A stretch of 52,168 bases of DNA from Akkermansiaceae bacterium UBA2381 (GTDB taxonomy: Bacteria; Verrucomicrobiota; Verrucomicrobiia; Verrucomicrobiales; DEV007): contig DDSV01000038.1 in the NCBI GenBank assembly GCA_002344215.1, positions 1 through 52,168 on the forward strand. Reading direction: 5' to 3'. Positions 7,467-16,578 of this stretch are shown in pieces (position 1 is the stretch's first letter; each line of letters begins with the position of its first letter). Both the position numbers and the translations under genes were made by a program. The notes under the pieces are model-generated. The model did no database searches, was not told where the DNA came from, and saw only the letters and a list, made by a program, of their open reading frames with translations.

Positions 7467-8852
7467 ATGAAATTCAAAACGCAAAAGATCGCCTATTGGT
7501 TCTTCGCCGCCGCGATGCTGCTGCTCGTCCTCCAGATCGTCTACGGCTTCATCATGGGCTTCGCCCGCATTGGCATGGACGGTCTTCACGAGTGGATTCC
7601 TTTCAATACCGCCCGAGCCACCCACACGAATCTGCTCATCTTCTGGCTTCTCCTCGGTTTCATGGGGAGTGCCTACTTCATCATCCCCGAGGAGGCCGAC
7701 CGCGAACTGATGTGGCCGAAGCTCGCCTGGATCCAGCTCGGTTCATTCGTGCTAGTCGGTGTCGTCGCCCTGGTCGGCTATCACGTAAACTGGTGGGAGG
7801 GTCGCAAGTTTCTTGAGATCCCGAGGCCGCTTGACTATCTCGTCGTTGTCAACGTGCTCGTATTCCTCGCGAATATCGGGATGACGGTGTGGAACGGGAA
7901 GCGCTACACGACGACTTCGATCGTCCTCTACTTCGGACTCCTTGCCGCCGCCCTGCTCTACCTGCCGGGCATGATCGATTTCGACAACCAGACTCTTGAC
8001 TCTTTCTACCGCTGGTGGGTCGTTCATCTCTGGGTCGAGGGAGTGTGGGAGCTGATCATGGGGGCGCTGCTCTGCTATCTGTTGATCAAGCTGACGGGGG
8101 TCGACCGCGAGTTGGTGGAGAAGTGGCTCTACATCATCGTCGGACTCACCTTTCTCTCCGGAATCCTCGGGACCGGGCACCACTACTATTATATCGGGGC
8201 TCCGCGCTACTGGCTAATGGTCGGCGGCATCTTCTCGGCCCTCGAACCGCTCGCCTTCCTGGGGATGGCCATCTATGCGCTCGCCATGGCAAAGAAGGGC
8301 GGGCGCAGGCATCCTAACAAAGCCGCACTCAACTGGACTCTCGGCAGCGCCATCATGTCCTTCGTCGGGGCCGGATTCCTCGGCTTTGCCCACACCCTGC
8401 CACAGGTGAACATGTGGACGCATGGCACCCTCGTGACGGCGATGCACGGGCACCTCGCCTTTTGGGGAGCCTACGCGATGATCGTCCTTGCGATGATCGC
8501 CTACGCCCTTCCGGTGATGACGGGGCGGAAGCTTTGGGACAACGCTGCCTCGGGTTTCGCCTTCTGGCTCAGCAACATCGGCATGGTCGGGATGACAGGG
8601 GCCCTCGCCGTCGCCGGGATCACCCAGGTGAACCTCGAGCGTCGCATGGGACTGGACTTCCTCACCGTGCAGAAGGAGATCGAGGTGCATTTCATCGGCA
8701 TGCTCCTCGCCGCCTGCCTCTTCCTTGTCGGGATCCTCTGTTTCCTCTGGAACTTCTGGCGCTTCGGTCTGCCCTCGGATGAGGCGGTGCACTCTGACGT
8801 CCGCGCGGCCGAGGAGGACGTTTCCACCCCGGAACCTGCACGGGCGTCGTGA
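7467..8852 (+). CDS. norB: Nitric oxide reductase catalytic subunit (cNOR)
   Basis: NorB reduces 2 NO to N2O in the cytoplasmic membrane. The 461-residue protein has about twelve membrane segments and the expected metal ligands: the low-spin haem His in RATHTNLLIFW, the non-haem iron ligands in VVHLWVEGVWE and GTGHHYYYIG, and haem ligands in the GHLAFWGAY helix. There is no N-terminal quinol-oxidase extension, so it is the cytochrome-dependent type and fits the adjacent norC. The start was chosen at 7467 from the MKFKTQKIAYWFF membrane entry. Its stop overlaps norQ by four bases. Confidence 0.93.
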   Translation: MKFKTQKIAYWFFAAAMLLLVLQIVYGFIMGFARIGMDGLHEWIPFNTARATHTNLLIFWLLLGFMGSAYFIIPEEADRELMWPKLAWIQLGSFVLVGVVALVGYHVNWWEGRKFLEIPRPLDYLVVVNVLVFLANIGMTVWNGKRYTTTSIVLYFGLLAAALLYLPGMIDFDNQTLDSFYRWWVVHLWVEGVWELIMGALLCYLLIKLTGVDRELVEKWLYIIVGLTFLSGILGTGHHYYYIGAPRYWLMVGGIFSALEPLAFLGMAIYALAMAKKGGRRHPNKAALNWTLGSAIMSFVGAGFLGFAHTLPQVNMWTHGTLVTAMHGHLAFWGAYAMIVLAMIAYALPVMTGRKLWDNAASGFAFWLSNIGMVGMTGALAVAGITQVNLERRMGLDFLTVQKEIEVHFIGMLLAACLFLVGILCFLWNFWRFGLPSDEAVHSDVRAAEEDVSTPEPARAS

Positions 8853-9628
8853 CCGAGAAAGAGATCTTCTACCTTGAGACGGGCCGCGAGTCGGAACTCT
8901 TTGCGGAGACTTGGCGTGCCCGCCTGCCGCTTTTGCTCAAGGGTCCGACGGGCTGTGGAAAAACCCGCTTCGTCGAGCACATGGCGGCAAAGCTCGGCCG
9001 ACCGCTCGTCACCGTGGCCTGCAACGAGGACACCTCCGCGACGGATCTGTTGGGGCGGCACCTTCTCGTCGGGGGAGAGACGGTCTGGTGCGATGGTCCC
9101 GTAACCCGTGCGGTCCGTGAGGGGGCGATCCTCTACCTCGACGAGATCGCCGAGGCGAGGGCCGACGCAATCGTTGTGATCCATCCGTTGACGGACTACC
9201 GGAGGGAGCTTTTCCTCGACCGCACCGGGGAGACCCTCGAGGCACCGGCTGATTTCATGCTCGTGATCAGCTACAATCCCGGCTACCAGCGGAGCATGCG
9301 GGAGCTGAAGGCCTCGACACGGCAGCGATTTGTCGGTTACACCTTCGGCTATCCCGCCGAGGAGGTCGAGATTCGCATCCTCTGTGGCGAGACCGGGATC
9401 GATGTGGCCATTGCCACCAAACTGGTCTCGATCGCGCGCAAGGTTCGCCATCTCACCGAGCTTTCCCTGATCGAGTCGGTATCAACCCGTCTCCTCGTCG
9501 ACGCGGCGAAGCTGATTGGTCGGGGTCTGCCCCCGCGTTTCGCTGCCGCTGCCGCCATCGCCGAACCGCTCACTGATGACCCGGACGCGCTGAAGGCAAT
9601 CCGGCAGATCATCGACCTGACCCTCTGA
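8849..9628 (+). CDS. norQ: NorQ/CbbQ-type MoxR AAA+ ATPase
   Basis: This 259-residue ATPase is a chaperone that works with NorD to activate or insert metal into the NO reductase. Walker A is GPTGCGKT (residues 32-39) and Walker B is ILYLDE (94-99). The C-terminal helical lid resembles CbbQ/NorQ. It uses a GTG start at 8849 that overlaps the norB stop by four bases, a sign of translational coupling. norD follows after 34 bases. Confidence 0.9.
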   Translation: MTEKEIFYLETGRESELFAETWRARLPLLLKGPTGCGKTRFVEHMAAKLGRPLVTVACNEDTSATDLLGRHLLVGGETVWCDGPVTRAVREGAILYLDEIAEARADAIVVIHPLTDYRRELFLDRTGETLEAPADFMLVISYNPGYQRSMRELKASTRQRFVGYTFGYPAEEVEIRILCGETGIDVAIATKLVSIARKVRHLTELSLIESVSTRLLVDAAKLIGRGLPPRFAAAAAIAEPLTDDPDALKAIRQIIDLTL

Positions 9629-9662
9629 AAGACCCGACCCGACTCTCTTCACTCTCTGCACC

Positions 9663-11381
9663 ATGAGCTCCATCCTCGAGTGGGAGGAAAACCTCTTTCT
9701 GGGAATCAAGGCGCTCTATCGCCGTCTCGTCGTAAGTCCGCGTGAGCGTAATCTCGCGGCGGTGCGTGCCCCGCTCGAGCCTCTGCGACAGGAGTTGTTT
9801 CTCCTCGCCCGCATGGTCGCGGGGCGATCCGTCGCGATCGTCGAGACCTCGCAGGCCGTTCTCTGCGACGATGAACACCTTTTCCTTCCTTCAGGATTCG
9901 ATGCGGCGTCTACAGTTGAGGAAAACGAGGAACTGTTCCGGATCAAGACTCTCCTCGGCGCCCTCGCCATAAGGAGTGGCGGACTCTCGCGACCTGAAAT
10001 CTCGCTGAAGCAACTTCCCAGTGCGTGGGCGGCGGAGTTTCCCGGTCTCCGCGAACGGATCGAGCGGCTCGAGGAGTCCCTCGCCGATCGGGATATTTGG
10101 GCATTGTTAGGGGAATCCTCCTGCCGAAGCATTGATGAAGCGGTGATTCAATCGGCGCGGTCCGGAGAGTTGGAGGCTGAATCTGCGGAAGAGGAGATTA
10201 CCGAGATCGAAGGGGAAGGGCGGGCGGGAGTGGAGGCTATTGAAGATCCAGGGGAACAGCCTATGGAGGCGGAAATGCCTATCCATACCTTCGAAAAAGC
10301 GGAGACGCTTGAGGAATCCAGCGGGCTTGACCGGAAGACCGACGAGGAGGATGAACTGGAGGATCATGAGGAGGCTCTCCGCTCGCTCGAGATGACGCAG
10401 GTGATGCGCAGCCGCGAACGCCCCCGCTCGATCTACCGGGCCGATCTCGTGATCGAGGGGCTCCACCTCGAGGTGGGCGGGGAAGCTCCGTCCGAGGGAG
10501 TCGCCTACCCGGAATGGGATTTCAAGCAGCGTCGGCACCGGGAAGACTGGTGTTTTGTCCGCCAGACCTTGGCACGGGAGTCGGATGTGGCATGGGCGAC
10601 CGAGACGTCTCGGAAACATCGCTCCGTGATCCTCGACCTGAGAAAAAAGCTGGCCTCGCTCGCGACACGCGTGGAACGGAAACGGAGCCAGCCCCATGGC
10701 GAGGATCTCGACCTCGACGCGGTGGTCCGTGCGCTCGTCGACAGCCGTGCCGGCCAGGCACCCGACGAGCGGCTCTACGTCGAACGGCGACGGAAACGGC
10801 ATGATGTCTCGGCGCTGATTCTCATGGATCTCAGCTTTTCGACGGATTCGTGGATCGACGACGCTCGGGTCCTCGATACAATGCGCGAGACGATCTATTG
10901 TGCGGGAGAGGTTCTCGACGAATTCATCGGGGACTTCGCCGTCGCCGGATTCAGCTCGAACACGCGGAGGCAGTGTGAGTTTCATCTCATCAAGGATTTC
11001 CGGGAGGACTGGGCGGGATCACGGGCGAGGCTGGGTTCGCTCGTTGCGAGGGGATACACCCGCATTGGTCCGTCCCTGCGCCACGCCCAGGAGTTGCTCG
11101 TCGGCGAATCCGGGGAGCGAAAGATCGTTTTCCTCCTCACCGACGGGCGACCCTGCGACTACGACCGATACGAGGGCGAATACGGGATTCGCGACGTGCG
11201 CAAGGCGATCGAGACGGGGGCGCGGCATGGCATCATGACCCACGCTTTCGCCATCGAGAAACGTGCCCGCGAGCAGTTTCCGCGAATGTTCAAGCGCCAG
11301 CACTTCGATGTTGTTCCCTCGCCGAGAGCGTTCGTTGAAGGACTCTGCGGGGCCTTTGCCCGCCTGCGGCTCGAGACGTGA
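9663..11381 (+). CDS. norD: NorD, von Willebrand factor A domain protein
   Basis: This 572-residue protein is the usual partner of NorQ in assembly of active NO reductase. The C-terminal third is a VWA domain with a MIDAS motif MDLSFSTDS (Asp at about residue 389). The centre holds a long acidic stretch rich in Glu (about residues 165-245), which is frequent in NorD proteins. It is the last gene of the plus-strand nor operon and ends nine bases from the convergent GYD gene. Confidence 0.88.
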   Translation: MSSILEWEENLFLGIKALYRRLVVSPRERNLAAVRAPLEPLRQELFLLARMVAGRSVAIVETSQAVLCDDEHLFLPSGFDAASTVEENEELFRIKTLLGALAIRSGGLSRPEISLKQLPSAWAAEFPGLRERIERLEESLADRDIWALLGESSCRSIDEAVIQSARSGELEAESAEEEITEIEGEGRAGVEAIEDPGEQPMEAEMPIHTFEKAETLEESSGLDRKTDEEDELEDHEEALRSLEMTQVMRSRERPRSIYRADLVIEGLHLEVGGEAPSEGVAYPEWDFKQRRHREDWCFVRQTLARESDVAWATETSRKHRSVILDLRKKLASLATRVERKRSQPHGEDLDLDAVVRALVDSRAGQAPDERLYVERRRKRHDVSALILMDLSFSTDSWIDDARVLDTMRETIYCAGEVLDEFIGDFAVAGFSSNTRRQCEFHLIKDFREDWAGSRARLGSLVARGYTRIGPSLRHAQELLVGESGERKIVFLLTDGRPCDYDRYEGEYGIRDVRKAIETGARHGIMTHAFAIEKRAREQFPRMFKRQHFDVVPSPRAFVEGLCGAFARLRLET

Positions 11382-11390
11382 AGGGTTTGT

Positions 11391-11678
11391 TCAGGCTTTC
11401 AGGACGGCGTCGAACTCGGTGTCGGTGAAGGCGCGCAACGATTCTGTGCGTACGAACCCGAGGGAGGCGAGCTCGGCGAGGAGATGGAGAATGCGATCCT
11501 CGCTTTCGGCTTTCAAGACAAGGACGCCGTCGTGGCTGCCGATAGTCCAGTATTGACCTTCGACGGTGACTCCGGACTTGGTGGCTAACGCGTCGAAGGC
11601 GTGGGCGCGCGAAGTAGATTCCTTGATCTGGGAGGATCCTTTTTCGGTAAAGCTGAGCAGGGCGATGTAGCGTGACAT
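11391..11678 (-). CDS. GYD-domain protein
   Basis: This 95-residue small cytoplasmic protein matches the GYD family: MSRYIALLSFTEKG at the start, GVTVEGQYWTIGSHDGVLVL in the middle. The family has a ferredoxin-like fold and no firmly assigned activity. It is the last gene of the minus-strand run, 42 bases after the truncated haemoglobin, and close to convergent norD. A link to NO metabolism rests on context only. Confidence 0.75.
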   Translation of the reverse strand: MSRYIALLSFTEKGSSQIKESTSRAHAFDALATKSGVTVEGQYWTIGSHDGVLVLKAESEDRILHLLAELASLGFVRTESLRAFTDTEFDAVLKA

Positions 11679-11720
11679 GATGGTATGGTTGGGATGTTGG
11701 TGGAGGCAGAGGGAAATCGA

Positions 11721-12191
11721 TCAGGAGCTTGGCTCGGCGACAGCGCGATAGGCGGCGTAGCGTGCCTTTTGCTCCGGCGTCAGGTTCCCGGGATCGGCGC
11801 GCGGGTCCGGAATGTGGTTGATCTTGCTGTGAATCACGTTGGCCATGTCCGCTGCGCAGTTCTTGATGTGTTCGGCATGTTCTCCTGCGAAGAGGTCGTC
11901 GACTGTGGAGCGGAAGAGCTCAAGCCAGCGGTCGAACTGGGGGCGCCCCATCGCGGTCAGGGGAACGAGCTTGGCATGGGCCGCGAGAGGATTGCCGGTG
12001 TAGCCGCCGCTGCGGAAGAGAACGGTTTCCCAGAAGGCGTACATTTTTGGAAGGTGGCTGGACCAGTCGATTGCTGCCACTTCGTCGAAGATGAATCCAA
12101 GCCGGTCGTCGACGCGGACACGCTCGTAGAACGCGTTGACGAGCCGCTCGATTTCAGCGCGGCCCTCGAGGTCGGGGAGGGGATCGGTCAT
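11721..12191 (-). CDS. Group III truncated haemoglobin
   Basis: This 156-residue globin has the pattern of group 3 truncated haemoglobins: FYERVRVDDRLGFIF, HLPKMYAFWETVLF, and the proximal His region in GNPLAAHAKL. Such proteins bind O2 and NO and are thought to detoxify NO or peroxynitrite. A Pro- and Lys-containing tail of about 25 residues follows the globin. Its ATG overlaps the stop of the upstream NirV/SCO gene by four bases, so it is co-translated with nirK-linked genes. Confidence 0.85.
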   Translation of the reverse strand: MTDPLPDLEGRAEIERLVNAFYERVRVDDRLGFIFDEVAAIDWSSHLPKMYAFWETVLFRSGGYTGNPLAAHAKLVPLTAMGRPQFDRWLELFRSTVDDLFAGEHAEHIKNCAADMANVIHSKINHIPDPRADPGNLTPEQKARYAAYRAVAEPSS

Positions 12192-13507
12192 GGAGTGAGA
12201 AGTTTGCGCAGCGCCGCCACGGTCGGTGTGATGTCGGCACCGAGGGACTCTTCACGGTGCACGACTTTGCCCTCGGCATCGAGGACGGCGATGAGATTGG
12301 AGTGGGCGAAGAACTCCTGCACCTCTTGAAATTTGAACCTCAGAGCCACGGCCATTTCCCGGACGGTCGCATCCGGAGCAGTGAGCAAGGACCAACGCGA
12401 CGGATCCATCTTCAGTTCAGCCATCTTTTTCGACATGGCCTCGGGGGTGTCGTGCTTCGGGTCGATGGAAAAGAAGGAGAATCCGATCTCATCGGCTTCG
12501 GGACCAAGTGCCTTCTCGATCCGTTGCATGTCCGAAAAGATCCTCGGGCACGCGTACTCGCAGCGAGTGAATCCCATCGTGATGACGCGAGGTTTACCGC
12601 GGAGTTGGGCGAGGGTGATGGACTCTCCGTTCTGTGTTTGCCAAGATCCCGGCAGGTCGTAGATGGTGGTGAAAGACCCCGAAGGCGTGGACCCGCTTTG
12701 GGGATCGGTGGATTGCGCCCCGCGGAAGCCGAGGCTATTCACGCAGTAGGTGCCTTCTAGGCTTGAGCGGAATGCGTAGCGCATGAAGGCTGCATAATTG
12801 CTCACGTCCGAGGCGAGCAGTGACGCCCCTCCGCAGAAGAGCTTCCGCTCGAGCGAATTGTCGCCTCGGGAATCGCCGACAACCATGGACGAGTTGAAAT
12901 CCTGCACCCACTCCCAAACGATCGCGTGCAGGCCACGTATTCCGTGAACATTCGGATCGGCCTTCGCAGCGGACGGGAGGTTGCCGCTGGAAGGCTTCGA
13001 ATACCACTCAAGGAGCTTCTTTAGGAATTCCTGGTCCTTGCTCGCGTCGGGCTTGGTCGCATCGGCGAGGGCGACGAACTCCCATTCGTCCTGCGTCGGG
13101 AGCCGCTTTCCTAGCGACTCACAGAAAGCCTTTGCCGCGAACCAAGAGACGTTGGTCGCCGGTGCTCCGAGAACCGCTTCGTCGCCTGGATCGAGGTCTC
13201 CGCGCCAGTGCGAAAGATATTTCACATCGGCCTGGCTTCGCTCGATCCGGGAACGCTGCCACTCGGGATGTACCGTAACGAACGCGAGAAAATCGCGGTT
13301 CGTGACGAGTCTTTCATCAATGAAAAAGGGGAGGACTTCGCGGGGCTCCGACTCCTTCGAGTAAAGAGGTTTGTAGCTTCCTCCGCCGATCGGGATCATG
13401 CCGGCCGGTGCGCGATTCAACTCCTCCCCCCACACCGGGATGATGGCGGCGAAGATAGCGAGCCAGAGCAAGGACCGGCCACAAGAAGAGTTTTCGAGGA
13501 ATTTCAT
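12188..13507 (-). CDS. Fusion of a NirV-like (FGE-fold) domain with an SCO1/SenC copper-thioredoxin domain
   Basis: The 439-residue exported protein starts with a signal peptide (MKFLENSSCGRSLLWLAIFA) and has an FGE/SUMF1-fold domain at about 35-265 (GMIPIGGGSYKPL, GKRLPTQDEWEFVA, SLGFRGAQ). A SCO domain follows at about 275-439, with the copper-binding C316-EYA-C320 and H402. The FGE-type catalytic cysteine pair is missing: the stretch after CGGASL has no Cys until GTYC. This fits NirV, an FGE-like protein known next to nirK, rather than a true formylglycine enzyme. It lies 28 bases after nirK and probably helps load copper into NirK. Confidence 0.78.
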   Translation of the reverse strand: MKFLENSSCGRSLLWLAIFAAIIPVWGEELNRAPAGMIPIGGGSYKPLYSKESEPREVLPFFIDERLVTNRDFLAFVTVHPEWQRSRIERSQADVKYLSHWRGDLDPGDEAVLGAPATNVSWFAAKAFCESLGKRLPTQDEWEFVALADATKPDASKDQEFLKKLLEWYSKPSSGNLPSAAKADPNVHGIRGLHAIVWEWVQDFNSSMVVGDSRGDNSLERKLFCGGASLLASDVSNYAAFMRYAFRSSLEGTYCVNSLGFRGAQSTDPQSGSTPSGSFTTIYDLPGSWQTQNGESITLAQLRGKPRVITMGFTRCEYACPRIFSDMQRIEKALGPEADEIGFSFFSIDPKHDTPEAMSKKMAELKMDPSRWSLLTAPDATVREMAVALRFKFQEVQEFFAHSNLIAVLDAEGKVVHREESLGADITPTVAALRKLLTP

Positions 13508-13535
13508 TGAGATGTCGAATCGGCTGAAGGGAGGA

Positions 13536-15353
13536 TCACTTGTTTGCCCCTGCTGGTGCGGGCGCGGCGGCAGGCGCTGGTCCGGCAGGTGCTGGCGTTG
13601 CAGGTGCTGGTGTTGCAGGTGCTGGTGTTGCAGGTGCTGGTGTTGCAGGCGCTGGTCCGGCAGGTGCTGGCGTTGCAGGTGCTGGTGTTGCAGGTGCTGG
13701 TGTTGCAGGTGCTGGTGTTGCAGGTGCTGGCGTTGCAGGTGCTGGCGTTGCGGGTGTGGCGGCAGGTGCAGGACCATGGTCATCAACAACGGCCGGAGCC
13801 GGAACAGTGGCCCGGACTTGCTTGACCATATCCGGGACGACTTCGGTGCCGTTGTTTCCCCAACTGCTGTAGACGTAAGTGAGCACGTTGGCGACCTGCT
13901 CGTCGTTGAGGCCGAGTTGGGGCATGATGCTATTGAAGACCTGGCCGTTCACCGTGACCTGCCCGGAAAGGCCGTGGATCACCGTGGCGATAGCGCGGTT
14001 CGTGTCGGCATTCAGGTAGTCGGCCGCAGCGAGTGGAGGAAAAGCCATCGGAATGCCCTGGCCCTCGGCCTGGTGGCATGCCATGCAGATCTGGGTGTAG
14101 ACCATCTTGCCGCGCTCGATGCGCTCGGTCTTGTTGGCCGCGGGAGGTTGCTGGGTGGATTGCTGCGGAATGTTCTGGATCGCCCCGCCCTCAAGCATGT
14201 AGATGCGGTCATCCTGTTTGCCTGAATAGGTGAGAAGATTCTCGTCGCCCGCGACTTTGATCATGCCGACGGCACCCTTGTTGAAGGCTCGGAAGATGGA
14301 ATGATCGACGAGAATGTAAGTTCCTGGGACCTCGAGGCCAAACTCGACGATAGAAGATCCGCCTGCAGGGATGATAGTTGTCTGGACCTGATGCTGGTTC
14401 GGGCGGACCCCGCCTTCAGTGTAAACATTGTCGAAGATTTCGCCAATGATGTGGAAGGATGAGATGAGGTTCGGTCCGCCGTTGCCAACGAAAAGACGTA
14501 CCTTCTCGCCGACCTTCGCGTTGACCGCGTTGTCGCCCGCCATGGCCCCGACAGATCCGTTGAAGACGACGTAGTCGGGATTTTCCTCAAGGGCTTTCTC
14601 CATTGAGAAGGGTTGGAGGCCCGCTTCGCCATGGGGTCCTTTGGTGTAGAATTCCGACTGCATTACGTAGAATTCCTTATCGACCTTCGGAAGACCGCCG
14701 ATTGGCTCGACAAGGATCAGTCCGTACATCCCGTTCGCCACATGCATGCCGACGGGGGCGGTGGCGCAGTGATAGACGTAAAGACCGGGGTTGAGGGCCT
14801 TGAAAGAGAAAATCGAAACGTGTCCGGGAGTGGTGAAAGAGGCCGCCGCGCCGCCGCCTGGCCCGGTCACCGCGTGCAGGTCGATGTTGTGCGGCATCTT
14901 GCTGTTCGGATGGTTCATGAGATGGAACTCGACCTCGTCGTTTTGCCGGATCCGCATGAACTTGCCCGGAACGCTGCCACCGAAAGTCCAGAAGGTGTAA
15001 TCGACCCCGTCAGCCATGCGCTTCACGACCTCGACGACCTCAAGCTTCATCGTCACTTTGGTGGGATGGTCTCGCGTGATCGGCGGGGGTACGTTCGGTG
15101 CATCCGTCAGGATCGCATCCTCCTGGCCCGAGACGGGCTTGTCAGGTTGCTGGGTCGGGTTAGCGAAGAACGACGGAGTCACCGAGAGGGACGGCGCAAG
15201 GCTGGCGGGCGCCGGCGTCGCGATGATTTCGGAGACTTCCTTGACGAGTCCTTCCTGCGACATCTTTTCGTTCGGACTGAGTTCGCGATTACCGCACTGG
15301 ACGAGGAAGGCGGTGGCGAAGATGGGGAGAGCGATGCGGAGCGTTCGAATCAT
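13536..15353 (-). CDS. nirK: Copper-containing nitrite reductase with C-terminal cytochrome c domain
   Basis: NirK reduces nitrite to NO in the periplasm. The 605-residue protein has a signal peptide, two cupredoxin domains (about 95-370) and a cytochrome c domain (C423-MA-C426-H427). Type-1 copper ligands are H155, C196, H204, M209; type-2 ligands are H160, H195, H351; the catalytic pair is D158 and H301. The C-terminus is a long PATPA repeat. The start at 15353 is chosen for its signal peptide (MIRTLRIALPIFATAF). A Cys at residue 20 could be lipidated, but Gln before it is atypical. An Fnr box lies 88 bases upstream. Confidence 0.93.
   Translation of the reverse strand: MIRTLRIALPIFATAFLVQCGNRELSPNEKMSQEGLVKEVSEIIATPAPASLAPSLSVTPSFFANPTQQPDKPVSGQEDAILTDAPNVPPPITRDHPTKVTMKLEVVEVVKRMADGVDYTFWTFGGSVPGKFMRIRQNDEVEFHLMNHPNSKMPHNIDLHAVTGPGGGAAASFTTPGHVSIFSFKALNPGLYVYHCATAPVGMHVANGMYGLILVEPIGGLPKVDKEFYVMQSEFYTKGPHGEAGLQPFSMEKALEENPDYVVFNGSVGAMAGDNAVNAKVGEKVRLFVGNGGPNLISSFHIIGEIFDNVYTEGGVRPNQHQVQTTIIPAGGSSIVEFGLEVPGTYILVDHSIFRAFNKGAVGMIKVAGDENLLTYSGKQDDRIYMLEGGAIQNIPQQSTQQPPAANKTERIERGKMVYTQICMACHQAEGQGIPMAFPPLAAADYLNADTNRAIATVIHGLSGQVTVNGQVFNSIMPQLGLNDEQVANVLTYVYSSWGNNGTEVVPDMVKQVRATVPAPAVVDDHGPAPAATPATPAPATPAPATPAPATPAPATPAPATPAPAGPAPATPAPATPAPATPAPATPAPAGPAPAAAPAPAGANK
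13569..13758. repeat. 15-base minisatellite inside nirK
   Basis: About a dozen near-perfect 15-base units (consensus gcaggtgctggtgtt on the plus strand) run in tandem here and encode the (PATPA)n tail of NirK. A few units carry C for T or the variant ggtccg. The repeat length is a multiple of three, so slippage would change tail length without breaking the frame. Confidence 0.85.
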
Positions 15354-15440
15354 TTCAGAGCGATGGTTTTTGGATGGTTTTTTGGAAAGGATGGGGAAAC
15401 CCGTCGGATTTAAGGGTAAAGCAAAATGCCGCGAATCACC

Positions 15441-15454
15441 TTGATCTGGGTCAA
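15441..15454 (-). promoter_or_regulatory. Fnr/DNR box upstream of nirK
   Basis: TTGATCTGGGTCAA matches TTGAT-N4-ATCAA at nine of ten defined positions. It sits 88-101 bases before the nirK start and overlaps the stop codon of the upstream aldolase gene. It suggests that nirK has its own promoter within a longer minus-strand run, under the Crp/Fnr regulator at 5773-6495. Confidence 0.7.
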
Positions 15455-16578
15455 GGAATCCGTCGAGCGGCAGCCGAAGGGTTCGGGCGGAGAGAGGGTT
15501 CAGATTCCGCTTTGGAAGTTTCGTAGAACTCCCCGATGTCGCCTCGCGCTCCGGCCGCGTTGAAGGCGATGGCACCGCGGGGATGGATATTGTAAAGGCC
15601 GGTGAGCAGGTAGGGCAGATCGAACCCCCATTTCAGCTCGGTGCGCATCGGTTCGATGACCTCATCGACGCACCGCAGGACGGGAGGCATCCGATAATCC
15701 GAGTCGCCGAGGAAGCCGAGGAGGAGTTCCATGGGGCAGTTGCCGGCACCGCGCCCGAGTCCGCCCATCGTCGCGTCGAGCCAGGTCGCCCCGGCGGCAT
15801 AGGCCTCGATCGTGTTGGCGAACGCGAGCTGCAGGTTGTTGTGGGCGTGGATGCCCACGCGAATTCCCGTGGCGGACAGCTCGGCGAGATACTTCTCCAC
15901 CAGCCTCCGGGTCTCGGTCATGTAGAGCGCCCCGTAGCTGTCGACGACGTAAACGGCGTCGGCCTCGGATGCAGCGAGGAGGGGAAGCGCCGCATCGAGT
16001 TGAGATTCGCTCAGGGTCGTCACGGCCATGAGATTGAGAGTGGTTTCATAGCCCTTGTCGCGGGCGTCCTTTACCATATTGAGGGCGATCGGGATCTGGT
16101 GAAAGTAACAAGCGACACGGACGAGGTCGATGATGCTCTCCCTCCGCTGCGGGATGTCCTCGCGAAAATCACACTTTTCGGCGTCAGCCATGACGGAGAG
16201 TTTTGGGCCCGGCCCCCTATCCCCGACGATGCGCCGGATGTCTTCCTCAAGGCAGTATTTCCAGCAGCCATTCTGTCCACTGGCGATGTCATGGCGCGAG
16301 GCGCGGTACCCGATCTCCATATAGTCGATCCCGGCTGCCGCGCAGGCGGTGTGGACTGCCGAAACGACGCGGTCCTCGAAGTGGTGTCCGTTCATCAGTC
16401 CTCCGTCGCGGATGGTGCAGTCGAGCACGTGGATCGCAGGAGGTTCCGGCGAAGTCGCGCCCGTGGGAGCGGGATGTTCGTAGAGCAGTCCGTTGTCGTT
16501 GATCGATTTCACGGGAGTGGGGCCGATGGCCGGTGCGGGGTGGGACGGTAGAAGGTTCTGCTGAAAGGGGGAAGTCAT
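15451..16578 (-). CDS. DRE-TIM metallolyase family protein (HMGL/homocitrate synthase-like aldolase)
   Basis: This 375-residue cytoplasmic TIM-barrel enzyme has the family motif LDCTIRDGG (residues 52-60) and the metal-binding GIHAHNN. The general family condenses or cleaves acyl-CoA or pyruvate with keto acids, as in 4-hydroxy-2-oxovalerate aldolase and homocitrate synthase. The specific substrate cannot be assigned. The C-terminal AGARGDIGEFYE region resembles aldolases rather than isopropylmalate synthase, since no regulatory domain follows. It overlaps msrA by four bases. Its role in a denitrification island is unexplained. Confidence 0.7.
   Translation of the reverse strand: MTSPFQQNLLPSHPAPAIGPTPVKSINDNGLLYEHPAPTGATSPEPPAIHVLDCTIRDGGLMNGHHFEDRVVSAVHTACAAAGIDYMEIGYRASRHDIASGQNGCWKYCLEEDIRRIVGDRGPGPKLSVMADAEKCDFREDIPQRRESIIDLVRVACYFHQIPIALNMVKDARDKGYETTLNLMAVTTLSESQLDAALPLLAASEADAVYVVDSYGALYMTETRRLVEKYLAELSATGIRVGIHAHNNLQLAFANTIEAYAAGATWLDATMGGLGRGAGNCPMELLLGFLGDSDYRMPPVLRCVDEVIEPMRTELKWGFDLPYLLTGLYNIHPRGAIAFNAAGARGDIGEFYETSKAESEPSLRPNPSAAARRIP

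Noticed and set aside
12188..13507. A true formylglycine-generating enzyme.
   Set aside because: The catalytic cysteine pair of that enzyme is absent and no sulfatase is nearby; nirK context favours NirV.
13508..13789. An N-terminal His/Gln/Leu-rich extension on the NirV/SCO protein.
   Set aside because: It is another frame of the nirK minisatellite; the real start at 13507 has a proper signal peptide.
13398..14225. A plus-strand ORF with repeated CRCWCC residues, resembling a metal-binding Cys-rich protein.
   Set aside because: It is the antisense reading of the 15-base repeat in nirK and of conserved NirK codons.
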